From Strongylocentrotus purpuratus (taxonomy: Eukaryota; Echinodermata; Echinoidea; Camarodonta; Strongylocentrotidae), in the NCBI RefSeq assembly GCF_000002235.5, contig NW_022145558.1, positions 2,418,001 through 2,482,000 on the forward strand: a DNA stretch of 64,000 nucleotides. Reading direction: 5' to 3'. Below, in pieces: positions 49,445 through 60,366 of the stretch. The notes beneath the pieces are model-generated. The model was given only the letters and a program-made list of their open reading frames with translations. It did not search any database and was not told the DNA's origin. Position 1 is the first letter of the stretch. Every line of letters begins with the position of its first letter. Both the position numbers and the translations under genes were made by a program.

Positions 49445-50424
49445 CTGTAACAAGAGGAAATCATTTGTTCTCATTGACTTTCATTTCCTATTTTTAAAAT
49501 TATAACTCACATATCATTGCAACTTTCGATTGTTTTATCTGAATGATGTATATTTATAATCATCACTGTTAAGAACGTACACGTTTATGAAAAGTCCAGA
49601 ACTACCACTTGTACCACAAGTTACTCCACTTAGATTTCGTGATATACTAAGAAATATAACTATCTGTGGACATCGATCATTCGCATAGAGTAGGTCTTCC
49701 GCATCAACCTACGAGAGGAAAAAACAGCAAGTCACTCCCACCAAGACCCATTATATGTATTAATCGTAATATGCGCGGGGGGGGGGGGGGGGGGGGGTGG
49801 GTGCGCATACGAGTTGACTGATACTGATTTCTTTTTGCGGGAAACGTCAGATAACATATCAATGAATAATTTTATACCAAATTAGGGGGTTGGAAAACTT
49901 ATTTCATGATAATAGCAGACAAAATACAACTTTCAAGTGATTTTGACAGGTTTTTAAACAAACAATTGCATATCAAAATATATGCAAATTTATGACGTCA
50001 CTAATAATTGAAGACAATAAAATAAATTAATATAACTTTGTAAACCTATTGTTGTATGCTTTACAAAAAATGTTTTTTAATTTGGTGGAGATAATATTAA
50101 TATCTGCTGAGAAACTGGGAAAAATGTAAGCACATAATTCACAAACCCTAAAAAAGCCTGTAGAATATACGAAAAACTGATATTTTTACATATCTTCAAA
50201 TAAGGGGCAAAAAACAATGTCCAAATTAGTTTTTTTATTGGGAACATCTTTTTTTCTGATAAAATCGACCCCACAAGTAGCTCCTCTCAGATTTCTCGAT
50301 GAACTAAGAATTATCACTATCATGATACTCAACATGACATATAGAACACAGAAATCACATTCGAAGTTCTACTTTACGGAACCGACCAAAATGACTTTAT
50401 TAACAATAACTCACTTAAACATAC

Positions 50425-50745
50425 CTCCAAACACTAGACAACGAACTCCAGCATCTTCATAATGGCCACAGTAATTGTCTCCAAGATCTAGATTTGAGCA
50501 CTCAAAGAGACTCGATTCGTTTCCAGAGCAATTGACGCCATCAAGGACGATGGTTCCAGTGCCTTGGCCGAATCCAGCCCTTGATACAGCTTCAAGAGCA
50601 CCAGCAAAACCGAGAGATCGACAGACCACGCTGGCATCGTGTGTATCCCAACCATCATCACAAACAGTTCCCCATCCTCCGTTGTATCTGACCTCTACAC
50701 GGCCTTCAGAATCCGAGGTGCCTCCCACAAGACGTACTTCACCAT
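50425..50745 (-). CDS. SRCR domain exon 1 (scavenger receptor cysteine-rich)
   Basis: A 321-bp exon, phase 1-1, between a TTACAG acceptor and a GTATGT donor, encoding one full SRCR domain. It starts DGEVRLVGGTSDSEGRVEV, then WGTVCDDGWD, ASVVCRSLGF, CSGNESSLFECS and CGHYEDAGVRC. SRCR domains are extracellular ligand-binding modules, usually one exon of phase 1-1, exactly as here. It is nearly identical to the exon at 49,124-49,444, the product of a recent tandem duplication. No signal peptide or earlier exon is found upstream, where a LINE and a Helitron array begin. Confidence 0.93.
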
Positions 50746-50967
50746 CTGTAATAAGAGGAAATTATTTGTTCTTATTGACTTTTATTTCCATTTTTTTAAA
50801 ATTATAACTCACATATCATTGCAACTTTCGATTGTTTTATCTGAATGATGTATATTCATAATCATCACTGTTAAGAACGTAAACGTTTATGAAAAGTCCA
50901 GAACTACCACTTGTACCACAAGTTACTCCACTTAGATTTCGTGATATACTAAGAAATATTACTATCT

Positions 50968-53337
50968 GTGGACATCGATCGTTCGCATAGAGTAGGTCTT
51001 CCGCATCAACCTACGAGAGGAAAAAACAGCAAGTCACTCCCTCCAAGACCCATTATAGTAAAATTCACCTCTTATCTCGCCCGCAATGTCATGATCAGGA
51101 ATCGCAAACTGCTGAAAGGAAAAAGAAAGGGGGTTGAGGAGGACCTGACAGCAGCAAATCGACTTTTGTTGAAGGAAGCGAAAAGGAGGTGGAACTGAAT
51201 GATAGGCTGAATGCCGCATGGTCATCAGATGGAAGGGTAATTGTATTGGCCAAAGCTACCAATGGGAAGACGACAAGAAAGATATTACATTCCGTGAGTA
51301 AACTTGCAAACTTGTGAAAACTGAAAAACATTGAACTGACTACATGCAAATATGATATTTTTCATATTTTATGCCTATGCCACTTTGATTAATTACAGAT
51401 CTTTTTGTAATTATCTTTGTTATTTTTACTGTATTTACGTTTTATTACCTACTTACTGAAAGTTAATTTGTTAATGTGGGAATGAGTGTATGTGTTCATT
51501 GTGGTATCTCTTCTTCCTTCTTTCCAACTCAGTCATGGTTATGCACTCAATGTACTTCTAATATTTTTCCATTCAACCATATAGATGATAATAATGAATT
51601 TTATTGGACTATGTATGACTTTTTCCGTTTAAATAGGAGAATTAATATTGACAAGTTATTAAGATTGAAATTAAACCCATTTTGTATGAATAAATATGAT
51701 GTGCATAGCCTTTTAGATTCAGATCTTGAACTTAAAAATTCATGTCAATACACATTTTGTGAAGAATTTAGTCTAAAATTTAGTAAATTTATTTCTAAAC
51801 TGTCACTTCTCTATTTGAATGCTATAAGCCTAAAGAATTTTTTTGATGAATTACAGATTGTTCTGTGATCTCTTCAGTTTGAATTTGATGCCATTGCAAT
51901 AACTGAAACTTGGTTCAATTCTTCTACAAATATTAATATGCATAACCTAGACGGATATTTTCTTGTTTCTAAGTGTAGACCCTCAAAATCTGGTGGAGGA
52001 GTTGCACTTTATTTGAAAAATAATCTCAATTACAAATTACGACCCGAATTTACTTATTCTGAATGCAATTATGAAACTATACTTGTTGAAATCAGTAAGA
52101 AAGCTAAACCTATAGTTGTTCGTTGCGTTTATCGTCCACCAGATTCCGACATATCTTGTTTTAATTAGAAAATACAAAGTGTTCTTGAAATACTGGAAAG
52201 TGAGAAGAAAGACTTATATATTTTAGGGGACTTTAACGTAAACTTGCTTAACCCTAATAAGGCCGGGGGGGGGGGGGCATAATGCCCCCACCCCTCCACG
52301 ATTTTTCCGATTGCTCGGGAACGCATATGGATGGCGCCCCGCCGTTCGCTGACTTTTTTCTTTCGAGTCTTGCGCATCTTTCAACAAAAAAATGAAAATC
52401 GGACCAACAGTTACAAGGTCACGTGACCTTTTGGCTTTGCATGTCAGCCCGAAAATCGCTCATTTTTGTGATTTGTGTACAAAACATATGGAAATGTCAT
52501 TTTTCCTAAAAGTTGGTTATTGGGTCTTGTTTAAAGTTTAGGTGGTTGTTTTTGGAGTCAAAATAGTTGAATTGTAGTAAGAAATGAAATAAAACAACAA
52601 AAACAATAAAGTACATACGTTAAAAAACAAGAGAAAACATAAGGAATAAGCTAGCTCTTTCGAATTTTTTTGTCGTATTTTATTCCAATAGGTCTAATAA
52701 AGATATGAAGTGAAAAAGAATGCTCAAATATGAATAAAATTTGATTTATGGGCAAAAATGTGATTTATGATTTAATTTGCATAAATTACCATAAATATAC
52801 AAATAAGTGAATTTAAAAAAAAATTGAAATTATCATATTATTCTATACACTTCACTTGACAAGCGTGCGCATTTCCGCGGAGATCGGCCGCTTCACGGCC
52901 GAGATCTTAAGGGGGCCATAATGCCCCCCCCCCCGGCCGTACTAAGACCTCAAATAGCCCGGCCTTTTTAGGGTTAACTATGGTATCCATAATAAAACAA
53001 ATGACTTTTTAGATATGATTCTTTCTTTTAATTTACTTCCCTTAATAACAAAGCCAACTCGCATTACTGAAAATAAAGCAACCTTGATAGATAACATATT
53101 TACAAATACGATACAGGAAGAAAAATATACAGGACTCATTTATATCTGATCATTTTCCAGTATTTTCAATTGCAAGTGAAAGAATTGTAAAGAATGGTAA
53201 CAAAATCGCATTATTAATGATTCATCGATATCAATGTTTAAAGAGAGTTTATTATCCATTGATTGGTCAGAAGTCTATACTTGTGAAAGTGCAAATGACT
53301 CTTATGATATTTTCTTAACAAAATTATATTACAATTA
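50968..53337 (+). mobile_element. LINE with ORF1 fragment and CR1/jockey-like ORF2 5' part
   Basis: 50,968-51,300 encodes an ORF1p-like end (DIDRSHRVG, RPIIVKFTSY, EDLTAANRLLLKEAKRR, AAWSSDGRVIV). ORF2 starts at about 51,476 with CVHCG...WLCTQC and FPFNHIDDNNEFYWTMYDFF. An APE endonuclease region follows (ITETWFNSSTN, SGGGVALYLKN, VRCVYRPPDSD, YILGDFNVNLL), then LPLITKPTRITENKATLIDN. It is interrupted by a piggyBac-type MITE at 52,252 and cut at 53,337 by a Helitron 5' end before the RT. Stops at 51,866 and 52,166 show decay. Confidence 0.8.
52252..52973. mobile_element. piggyBac-type MITE, 722 bp
   Basis: Inverted ends CCCTAATAAGGCCGGG and CCCGGCCTTTTTAGGG are flanked on both sides by TTAA (52,248-52,251 and 52,974-52,977). 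TTAA target and CCC/GGG ends are piggyBac signatures. A second inverted pair, GGGGCATAATGCCCCC and CCATAATGCCCCCC, lies inside each end. No transposase. Inserted into a LINE endonuclease region. Confidence 0.85.
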
Positions 53338-53359
53338 TCAGGTGGGCTGTATAACGTAC
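53338..53359 (+). mobile_element. Helitron 5' terminus, plus orientation, fragment
   Basis: TCAGGTGGGCTGTATAACGT(AC) preceded by A, where the LINE frame breaks off. It equals the 5' end of the minus-strand Helitron block at 58,844-58,865. It is followed at once by another element's end. Confidence 0.6.
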
Positions 53360-53500
53360 CAGGGGCGTAGACAACGGGGGGGGGGGGGGGGGATGAGGGG
53401 GATGCATCCCCCCCCACCTCACAAGGTGGGGGGGGGGATGGCATGTACAATCATCCCCCAGGTTTTGGGGAATGATATTTGCTTACTTAATAAGTCATAA
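53360..53500. mobile_element. hAT-type end fragment
   Basis: Starts CAGGGGCGTAGACAACGGGG, resembling the CAGGGGCGTAGCC ends common in hAT elements. It then has G runs and an inverted GGGGATGCATCCCC. No matching right end found. Confidence 0.45.
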
Positions 53501-54395
53501 TGATGATAATAATAGTAATAATAATAACTAGACTTTAATTCGTCACTTTGACGAATTAGGTGATACGTATGATAATGGTTTACATAACGAATAATGCATT
53601 ACACGATATATTATTTTGTAAAATGCTTCTACCATTTATATGCTTCTCCCTTATGATCTATTCATATGTCAAGATTAAATTGTGTCTCCTTGATCATCAT
53701 GGATCTAGGGAAGATAGATTGAAACAATATATGACCTTTGACCCTGTGCAGTAACCAGTTCCACATTTGACTCTAATTTACATCATGAAGAACACCTTTT
53801 GACGATTTTTATCTTATTCAAAGAAATGAAAATGTAATTGATAAATGATTATCATCATTATGATAATGATGATCATGATGATCATGATCATGATCATGAG
53901 CGCGATCATGACATCTTATTGAAAAAATGAGGGTTGATTTAGATAGCATATAGTCTCAGCTACAACATACTCAAAAATCAACAAAATCCAAGCCGAAACT
54001 AGATTTGTAATACTTGTTTGGTACAAGTATAGGTGGGCGGGTCCAGCTAACATTTTAGACAAAATGAAGGGCACATTTGAGATAGCTAATTGTCTCAGCT
54101 ACATCATACTCGAAGTTCAGCGTAAATGAAGCTAAAATGACGTAGATGTTGCCCGCGAAAGACGGGAATGTAGAATCGAGTTTTGAGAAAAAGTCATGTC
54201 CCATAGAGAATACACGCAAAATGTGAAAAATTGACATGCCTCCTTTAATCGCAAAAATACGCCATGATACCTTTGTCAAAATGAAGAATAGTACTGACTG
54301 CATTTGTAGAAATTTGTCTCAGCTAGAACATATTAAAATTTGGAAGAAAATTGATCAATATTTACAGAGATACAATCAATTTTCCATAAATATGC

Positions 54396-55047
54396 TGACG
54401 TCATAATATGCAAATTGGAATTTTGAGTTCGGAGGCCATTATGATGACGTCATGAGTTAATTGAGGGTCAAATGAGACATGAAACAATATTTCCGAATCA
54501 TACTCTTTTAAAATATGAAAACAAATTGGGGTCACCTTGCATCCTAAAGAGCTACAATGGATTTTGTATAGGCGTGTTTTTGCCCATATATGCTATGTAT
54601 TACAAGAGCTCGCGCGCATGGAGATTTATGTTAAACGGTCGATCATTCCGTTATTAATAGTCATAAAGAGACAAACATGGTATCAATATGTTTGTAAATA
54701 TATGTGGTATATTATGAAAGAAAAAAAAAAGGCAATTCATTGTTGTGCAAAAGTTTTACGCGCGAAAACGCGCGCGCATGCTCGTACGCGCGATTTTTTA
54801 TAAAATGCTTAGAATGGCCTAAAACGTATGCAAAATGATTTTCAGACGATTTTGAGCATTTAAAAATTTTGCGCGCGCATTGACGCGCGGACGTACGCGC
54901 ACGCGCGCGTTATTTGACCTGAAATTGACCGGACGGATATTGACCTTGATCATGGTAAATATTAATGAGAAATACCTTTTGGTTATGAAGATATGATCAT
55001 GAGTTGATTTTCGTAAAATTTTACAAAATGGCGCCTAGATGACGTCA
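54396..55047. promoter_or_regulatory. CRE/octamer motif set in Helitron unit 1 (repeated in every unit)
   Basis: TGACGTCA at 54,396, 54,445 and 55,040; octamer ATGCAAAT at 54,408, five bases after the first CRE. The same pairing TGACGTCATAATATGCAAAT recurs in units 2, 3, 4 and 5; units 6 and 7 have AACGTCATAATATGCAAAT. TGACGTCA is the palindromic CREB/ATF site and ATGCAAAT the Oct/POU site. Binding is inference. Confidence 0.5.
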
Positions 55048-58000
55048 TCAGTAAAGGTCAATGTTGAAAACGTTATTGTGCTTCGTACATATGCCTATAC
55101 ATATGTGTGCCAAATTTCAAGGCATTTGATCAAGCCATTTTCGTGTTATTTTGTTCACAAAAAAGTGGTTAGAAATAAGAAAAATATTTAACTAGATTTG
55201 TAATACTTGTTTGGTACAAGTATAGGTGGGCTGGTCCAGCTAACATTTTAGACAAAATGAAGGGCACATTTGAGATAGCTAATTGTCTCAGCTACATCAT
55301 ACTCGAAATTCAGCGTAAATAAAGCTAAAATGACGTAGATGTTGCCCGCGAAAGACGGGAATGTAGAATCGAGTTTTGAGAAAAAGTCATGTCCCATAGA
55401 GAATACACGCAAAATGTGAAAAATTGACATGCCTCCTTTAATCGCAAAAATACGCCATGATACCTTTGTCAAAATGAAGAATAGTACTAACTGCATTTGT
55501 AGAAATTTGTCTCAGCTAGAACATATTAAAATTTGGAAGAAAATTGATCAATATTTACAGAGATACAATCAATTTTCCATAAATATGCTGACGTCATAAT
55601 ATGCAAATTGGAATTTTGAGTTCGGAGGCCATTATGATGACGTCATGAGTTAATTGAGGGTCAAATGAGACATGAAACAATATTTCCGAATCATACTCTT
55701 TTAAAATATGAAAACAAATTGGGGTCACCTTGCATCCTAAAGAGCTACAATGGATTTTGTATAGGCGTGTTTTTGCCCATATATGCTATGTATTACAAGA
55801 GCTCGCGCGCATGGAGATTTATGTTAAACGGTCGATCATTCCGTTATTAATAGTCATAAAGAGACAAACATGGTATCAATATGTTTGTAAATATATGTGG
55901 TATATTATGAAAGAAAAAAAAAAGGCAATTCAATGTTGTGCAAAAGTTTTACGCGCGAAAACGCGCGCGCATGCTCGTACGCGCGATTTTTTATAAAATG
56001 CTTAGAATGGCCTAAAACGTATGCAAAATGATTTTCAGACGATTTTGAGCATTTAAAAATTTTGCGCGCGCATTGACGCGCGGACGTACGCGCACGCGCG
56101 CGTTATTTGACCTTTTATTGACCGGACGGATATTGACCTTGATCATGATAAATATGAACGAGAAATACCTTTTGGTTATGAAGATATGATCATGAGTTGA
56201 TTTTCGTAAAATTTTACAAAATGGCGCCTAGATGACGTCATCAGTGAAGGTCAATGTTGAAAACGTTATTGTGCTTTGTACATATGTCTATACATATGTG
56301 TGCCAAATTTCTAGGCATTTGATTGAGCCATTTCCAAGTTATCTTGTTCACAAAAAAGTGGTTAGAAATAAGAAAAATATATAATAACTAGACATATAAT
56401 ACTTGTTTGGAACAAGTATAGGTGGGCTGGTCAACTAACATTTGAGACAAAATAGAGCAAAAATAAGCGACATACTGCTTACAAATTCTTAAAAGACAAT
56501 ATCATGTAGAATCATAACGTGAACTAAAGTCACCTTCTATAGGCATAACACGCAAATTATGAAGTTTTTGACATGAGGCCTTTAATCAAAATTTTCACTA
56601 TGATGACGTCATCAAAATGAAAAATGGTTATTACTGCGCTTGTAGAAAATTGTCTTAGCTACAACATATCGAAATTTTGAAGAAAATTGATCAATATTTA
56701 CAGAGATACAATCAATTTTACATAAATATGCTGACGTCATAATATGCAAATTCGTATTTTGAGTTCCAAGGCCATTGTGATGATGTCACGATACACTTAA
56801 TGGCAAAATGAGACATGGAATCATATTTCCGACTCATACTCTATCTTAATATGAAAACAATTGAGGATCCCGGTGCATTCCAAAGAGCTATAACGGATTT
56901 TGTATATAGGCATGTTTTTGCCCATATATGCTATGTATTAAAAGACCTCGCGCGCACTGACATTTATCTTGAATTTAAGCTCATCTTGTTAATAATGGTC
57001 ATTAAGAGATAAACATGGAATCAAATTCCTTGAAAAAATATGAGAAATATCATGAAAGAAAAAAAAATGGCGATTCTATGTTTTTTAATGGTGTTACGCA
57101 CGAAAACGCGCGCGCATGCTCGTACGCGCGATTTTTTATAAAATGCTTAAAATGACCTAAAACGTATGCAAAAAAAATTTGAGACGATTTTGAGCATTTA
57201 AAAATTTTGCGCGCGCATTGACGCGCGGATATACGCGCACGCGCGCGTTTTTTGACCTGAAATTGTCCGGACTGATATTGACCTTGATCATGATAAATAT
57301 GAATGAGAAATGGCCTTTTGTTATGAAGATATGACCATGAGTTGATTTTCAGAAAATTTCACAAAATGGCGCCTAGATGACGTCATCAGTCAAGGTCATG
57401 GTTGAACAAATTTCTGTGCTTTGTTCTAATGCCTATACATATGTGTGCTAAATTTCAAGGTATTTGATCGAACCATTTTCAAGTTATCTTGCTCACAAAA
57501 AAGTGGGTCGAAATAAGAAAAATAAACTAGACATATAATACTTGTTTGGAACAAGTATAGGTGGGCTGGTCAACTAACATTTGAGACAAAATAGAGCAAA
57601 AATAAGCGACATACTGCTTACAAATTCTTAAAAGACAATATCATGTAGATTCATAACGTGAACTAAATTCACCTTCTATAGGCATAACACGCAAATTATG
57701 AAGTTTTTGACATGAGGCCTTTAATCAAAATTTTCACTATGATGACGTCATCAAAATGAAAAATGGTTATTACTGCGCTTGTAGAGAATTGTCTTAGCTA
57801 CAACATATCGAAATTTTGAAGAAAATTGATCAATATTTACAGAGATACAATCAATTTTACATAAATATGCTGACGTCATAATATGCAAATTCGTATTTTG
57901 AGTTCCAAGGCCATTGTGATGATGTCACGATACACTTAATGGCCAAACTAGACATGGAATCATATTTCCGACTCATACTCTATCTTAATATGAAAAAAAT

Positions 58001-58689
58001 TGAGGATCCCGGTGCATTCCAAAGAGCTATAACGGATTTTGTATAGGCATGTTTTTGCCCATATATGCTATGTATTAAAAGACCTCGCGCGCACTGACAA
58101 TTATCTTGAATTTACGCTCATCTTGTTAATAATGGTCATAAAGAGATAAACATGGAATCAAATTCCTTGAAAAAATATGAGAAATATCATGAAAGAAAAA
58201 AAAATGGCGATTCTATGTTTTTTAATGGTGTTACGCGCGAAAACGCGCGCGCATGCTCGTACGCGCGATTTTTTATAAAATGCTTAAAATGACCTGAAAC
58301 GTATGCAAAATAAATTTAAGACGAATTTGAGCATTTAAAAATTTTGCGCGCGCACTGACGCGCGGACGTACGCGCACGCGCGCGTTTTTTGACCTGAAAT
58401 TGACCGGACTGATATTGACCTTGATCGTGATAAATATGAATGAGAAATGAATTACCGTTATGAAAATATGATCATGAGTAAATTTTCAGAAAATTTCACA
58501 AAATGGCGCCTAGATGACGTCATCAGTCAAGGTCAAGGTTGAAAACTTTGCTGTGCCTTGTTCATATGCCTATACATATGTGTGCCAAATTTTAAGATAT
58601 TTGATTGAGCCATTTTCAAATTATCTTGCTCACAAAAAAGTGGGTCGAAATAAGAAAAATAAATAATAAAGAAATAATAAAGGCAATTT

Positions 58690-58865
58690 TAACAAAATTA
58701 TAAGGTGGTCTGTATTAGATACAGCCCACCTAATAATAATAAATAAAGGCAATTCTAACGAAATTATAAGGTGGTCTGTACGTTATACAGCCCACCTGAT
58801 AATAATAAATAAAGGCAATTCTAACGAAATTATAAGGTGGTCTGTACTATATACAGCCCACCTGA
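58690..58865 (-). repeat. Three tandem copies of the Helitron 5' terminus
   Basis: Units of about 70 bp: ATAAATAAAGGCAATTCTAA, CGAAATTATA, then the hairpin AGGTGGTCTGTA-nnnnn-TACAGCCCACCT. The loops differ among copies (TTAGA, CGTTA, CTATA), and each copy but the first ends TGA before TAAT. Confidence 0.85.
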
Positions 58866-59089
58866 TAACGGCGATATTGCTCGCAAAAGACAGGAATGTA
58901 GACTCCAGATTTGAGAAAAAGTCATCTCCCATAGGGATTACACGCAAAAAGTAATGGATTAAGTGAAAATAGGGTAATAATAAAGTAAAAAGGGTTATTT
59001 ATGACATTATTTGCGAATCTGCGTGTTTAAATAATCAAAGGAGATGGTACAGTGAAGGTCAAAATGAAAAAAAGTGAAAAAAAAGTGTT

Positions 59090-59163
59090 GGAGACACCCG
59101 GACTCGAACCAGGGATCTCGAGGTTGGAAGTAAAGTGCGTTACCGATATACCAAAACATCTCC
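59090..59163 (-). ncRNA. tRNA-like module in Helitron unit 5
   Basis: 74 nt. Acceptor GGAGATG pairs with TGTCTCC (two G-U pairs). The T-arm CCTGG-TTCGAGT-CCGGG is perfect and holds box B GGTTCGAGTCC. A box A-like TTGGTATATCGG stands at the right distance. The anticodon stem does not pair, so this is a tRNA-derived Pol III head or relic and not a working tRNA. Confidence 0.6.
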
Positions 59164-60366
59164 CATAGCGATTACACGTAAACAGGAAATGGAATTCAGA
59201 AATCCTACTTTGCAAGTGAAATATGAGCATGATCCCGGCATCTAATCGAAAAATAAAGGGCACACCTGTGATAGCTCATTGTCTCAGCTACAACATATCC
59301 AAAGCTCAGTGAAAACGAAGCTAAAACAACGGAGATCTTGCTCGCGAAAGACAGGAGTGTTGAATCCAGTTTTGAGAAAAAGTCATTTCCAATAGAGAAT
59401 ACACGCAAAATGCGAAAAATTGACATGCCTCCTTTAATCGCAAAAATACACCATGATACTTTTGTCAAAAATAAAAATTGTGAATACTACATTTGTAGAA
59501 AATTGTCTCAGCTAGAACATATCAAAATTTAAAAGAAAATTGATCCATATTTACAGAGATACAATCAATTTTCCAAAAATATGCTGACGTCATAATATGC
59601 AAATTAAAATTTTGAGTTTGGAGGCCATTATGATGACGTCATGAGTTAATCGAGGATAAAATGAGACATGAAATCATATCTCCGACTCATAATCTATCCA
59701 AATATGAAAAAATATTAGGAGTTTCTATCTATTCTAAAGAGTTACAATGAATTTTATATAGGCATGTTTTTGCCCATGTATTGTGGATAAAGATAACGCA
59801 AATCCGCGCGTGCTGTCAACTTTGACGGATGCTCATTGCGTTAATAAAAGGTGAACAAATTATCAAAATGCTTGGAAAAATGTACCGAATATGATGACAG
59901 AAAAAAATCGGCGATTCTATGTTGCAAAATGCCAGTACGCGCGAAAACGCGCGCGCATGCGCGTGTGCGTAATTTTTTTATCAAATGCTCCATATGACCT
60001 GAAACGTATGCAAAAAAAATTTAAGACGATTTTGAGCAATTTAAAATTTTACGCGCGCGTAAACGCGCGGACGAACGCGCACGCGCTTGTTTGCGGACGT
60101 TTATTGATCTGAAATTGACCGGACGGATATTGATCTTAATCATGATAATTATGAATGAGAAATAACTTTCCGTTATGAAGATATGATCATAAGTTGATTT
60201 TCACAAAATGGCGCCTAGATGACGTCACGATAATGTTGAGTCTATGAAAAGTCACGCAGTTCTAAGTTAGACTAAGATCTATCATCATGGCAAGTTTCAT
60301 GATAATGGCTTTGGCCATTCTTGAGATATCTTGCGAACAAATTCGAGGAAGAATAATAAAAATAAA

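Larger units (their letters stand above)
48618..51055. repeat. Tandem segmental duplication carrying an SRCR exon
   Basis: 48,618-49,760 and 49,920-51,055 align end to end. Both contain the ATATGCAAATTTATGACGTC intron block, one SRCR exon, and a terminal piece (GGACATCGATC...CGCATAGAGTAGG) that belongs to LINE ORF1. A G run (49,777-49,797) lies at the junction. Confidence 0.88.
53999..58865 (-). mobile_element. Non-autonomous Helitron block of four tandem units
   Basis: On the minus strand it starts TCAGGTGGGCTGTATA and ends with the hairpin ACTTGT-accaa-ACAAGT, ATTACAAAT, CTAG. It lies precisely between A and T of the host unit. Internal unit 3' ends (CTAG) fall at 53,999, 55,192, 56,388 and 57,527. 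Units 1 and 2 (about 1,195 bp) are nearly identical, as are units 3 and 4. The 5' end is triplicated (58,690-58,865). No coding capacity. Confidence 0.78.
53528..60366 (-). mobile_element. Helitron-like unit 5, interrupted by a 4.87-kb Helitron block
   Basis: The minus-strand 3' end at 53,528 shows AATTCGTC-aaagt-GACGAATT, then AAAGT and CTAG followed by T. Sequence breaks at 53,998 (CCGAAA) and resumes at 58,866 (TAACGGCGATATTGC). It is continuous in units 6 and 7. It carries a GAT microsatellite near its 3' end and a tRNA-like module at 59,090-59,163. No Rep/helicase gene. Confidence 0.72.

Noticed and set aside
53850-53900. Regularly spaced GATCATGATCATG as a CRISPR-like or protein-binding array
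   Set aside because: Simple GAT/GATC microsatellite with no spacers; eukaryotic context.
54472-55996. Repeated 61- and 88-codon frames in Helitron units 1 and 2
   Set aside because: Same frames only because the units are near-identical; not kept open in units 3-7, no domain, contain Arg-Ala runs from CG tracts.
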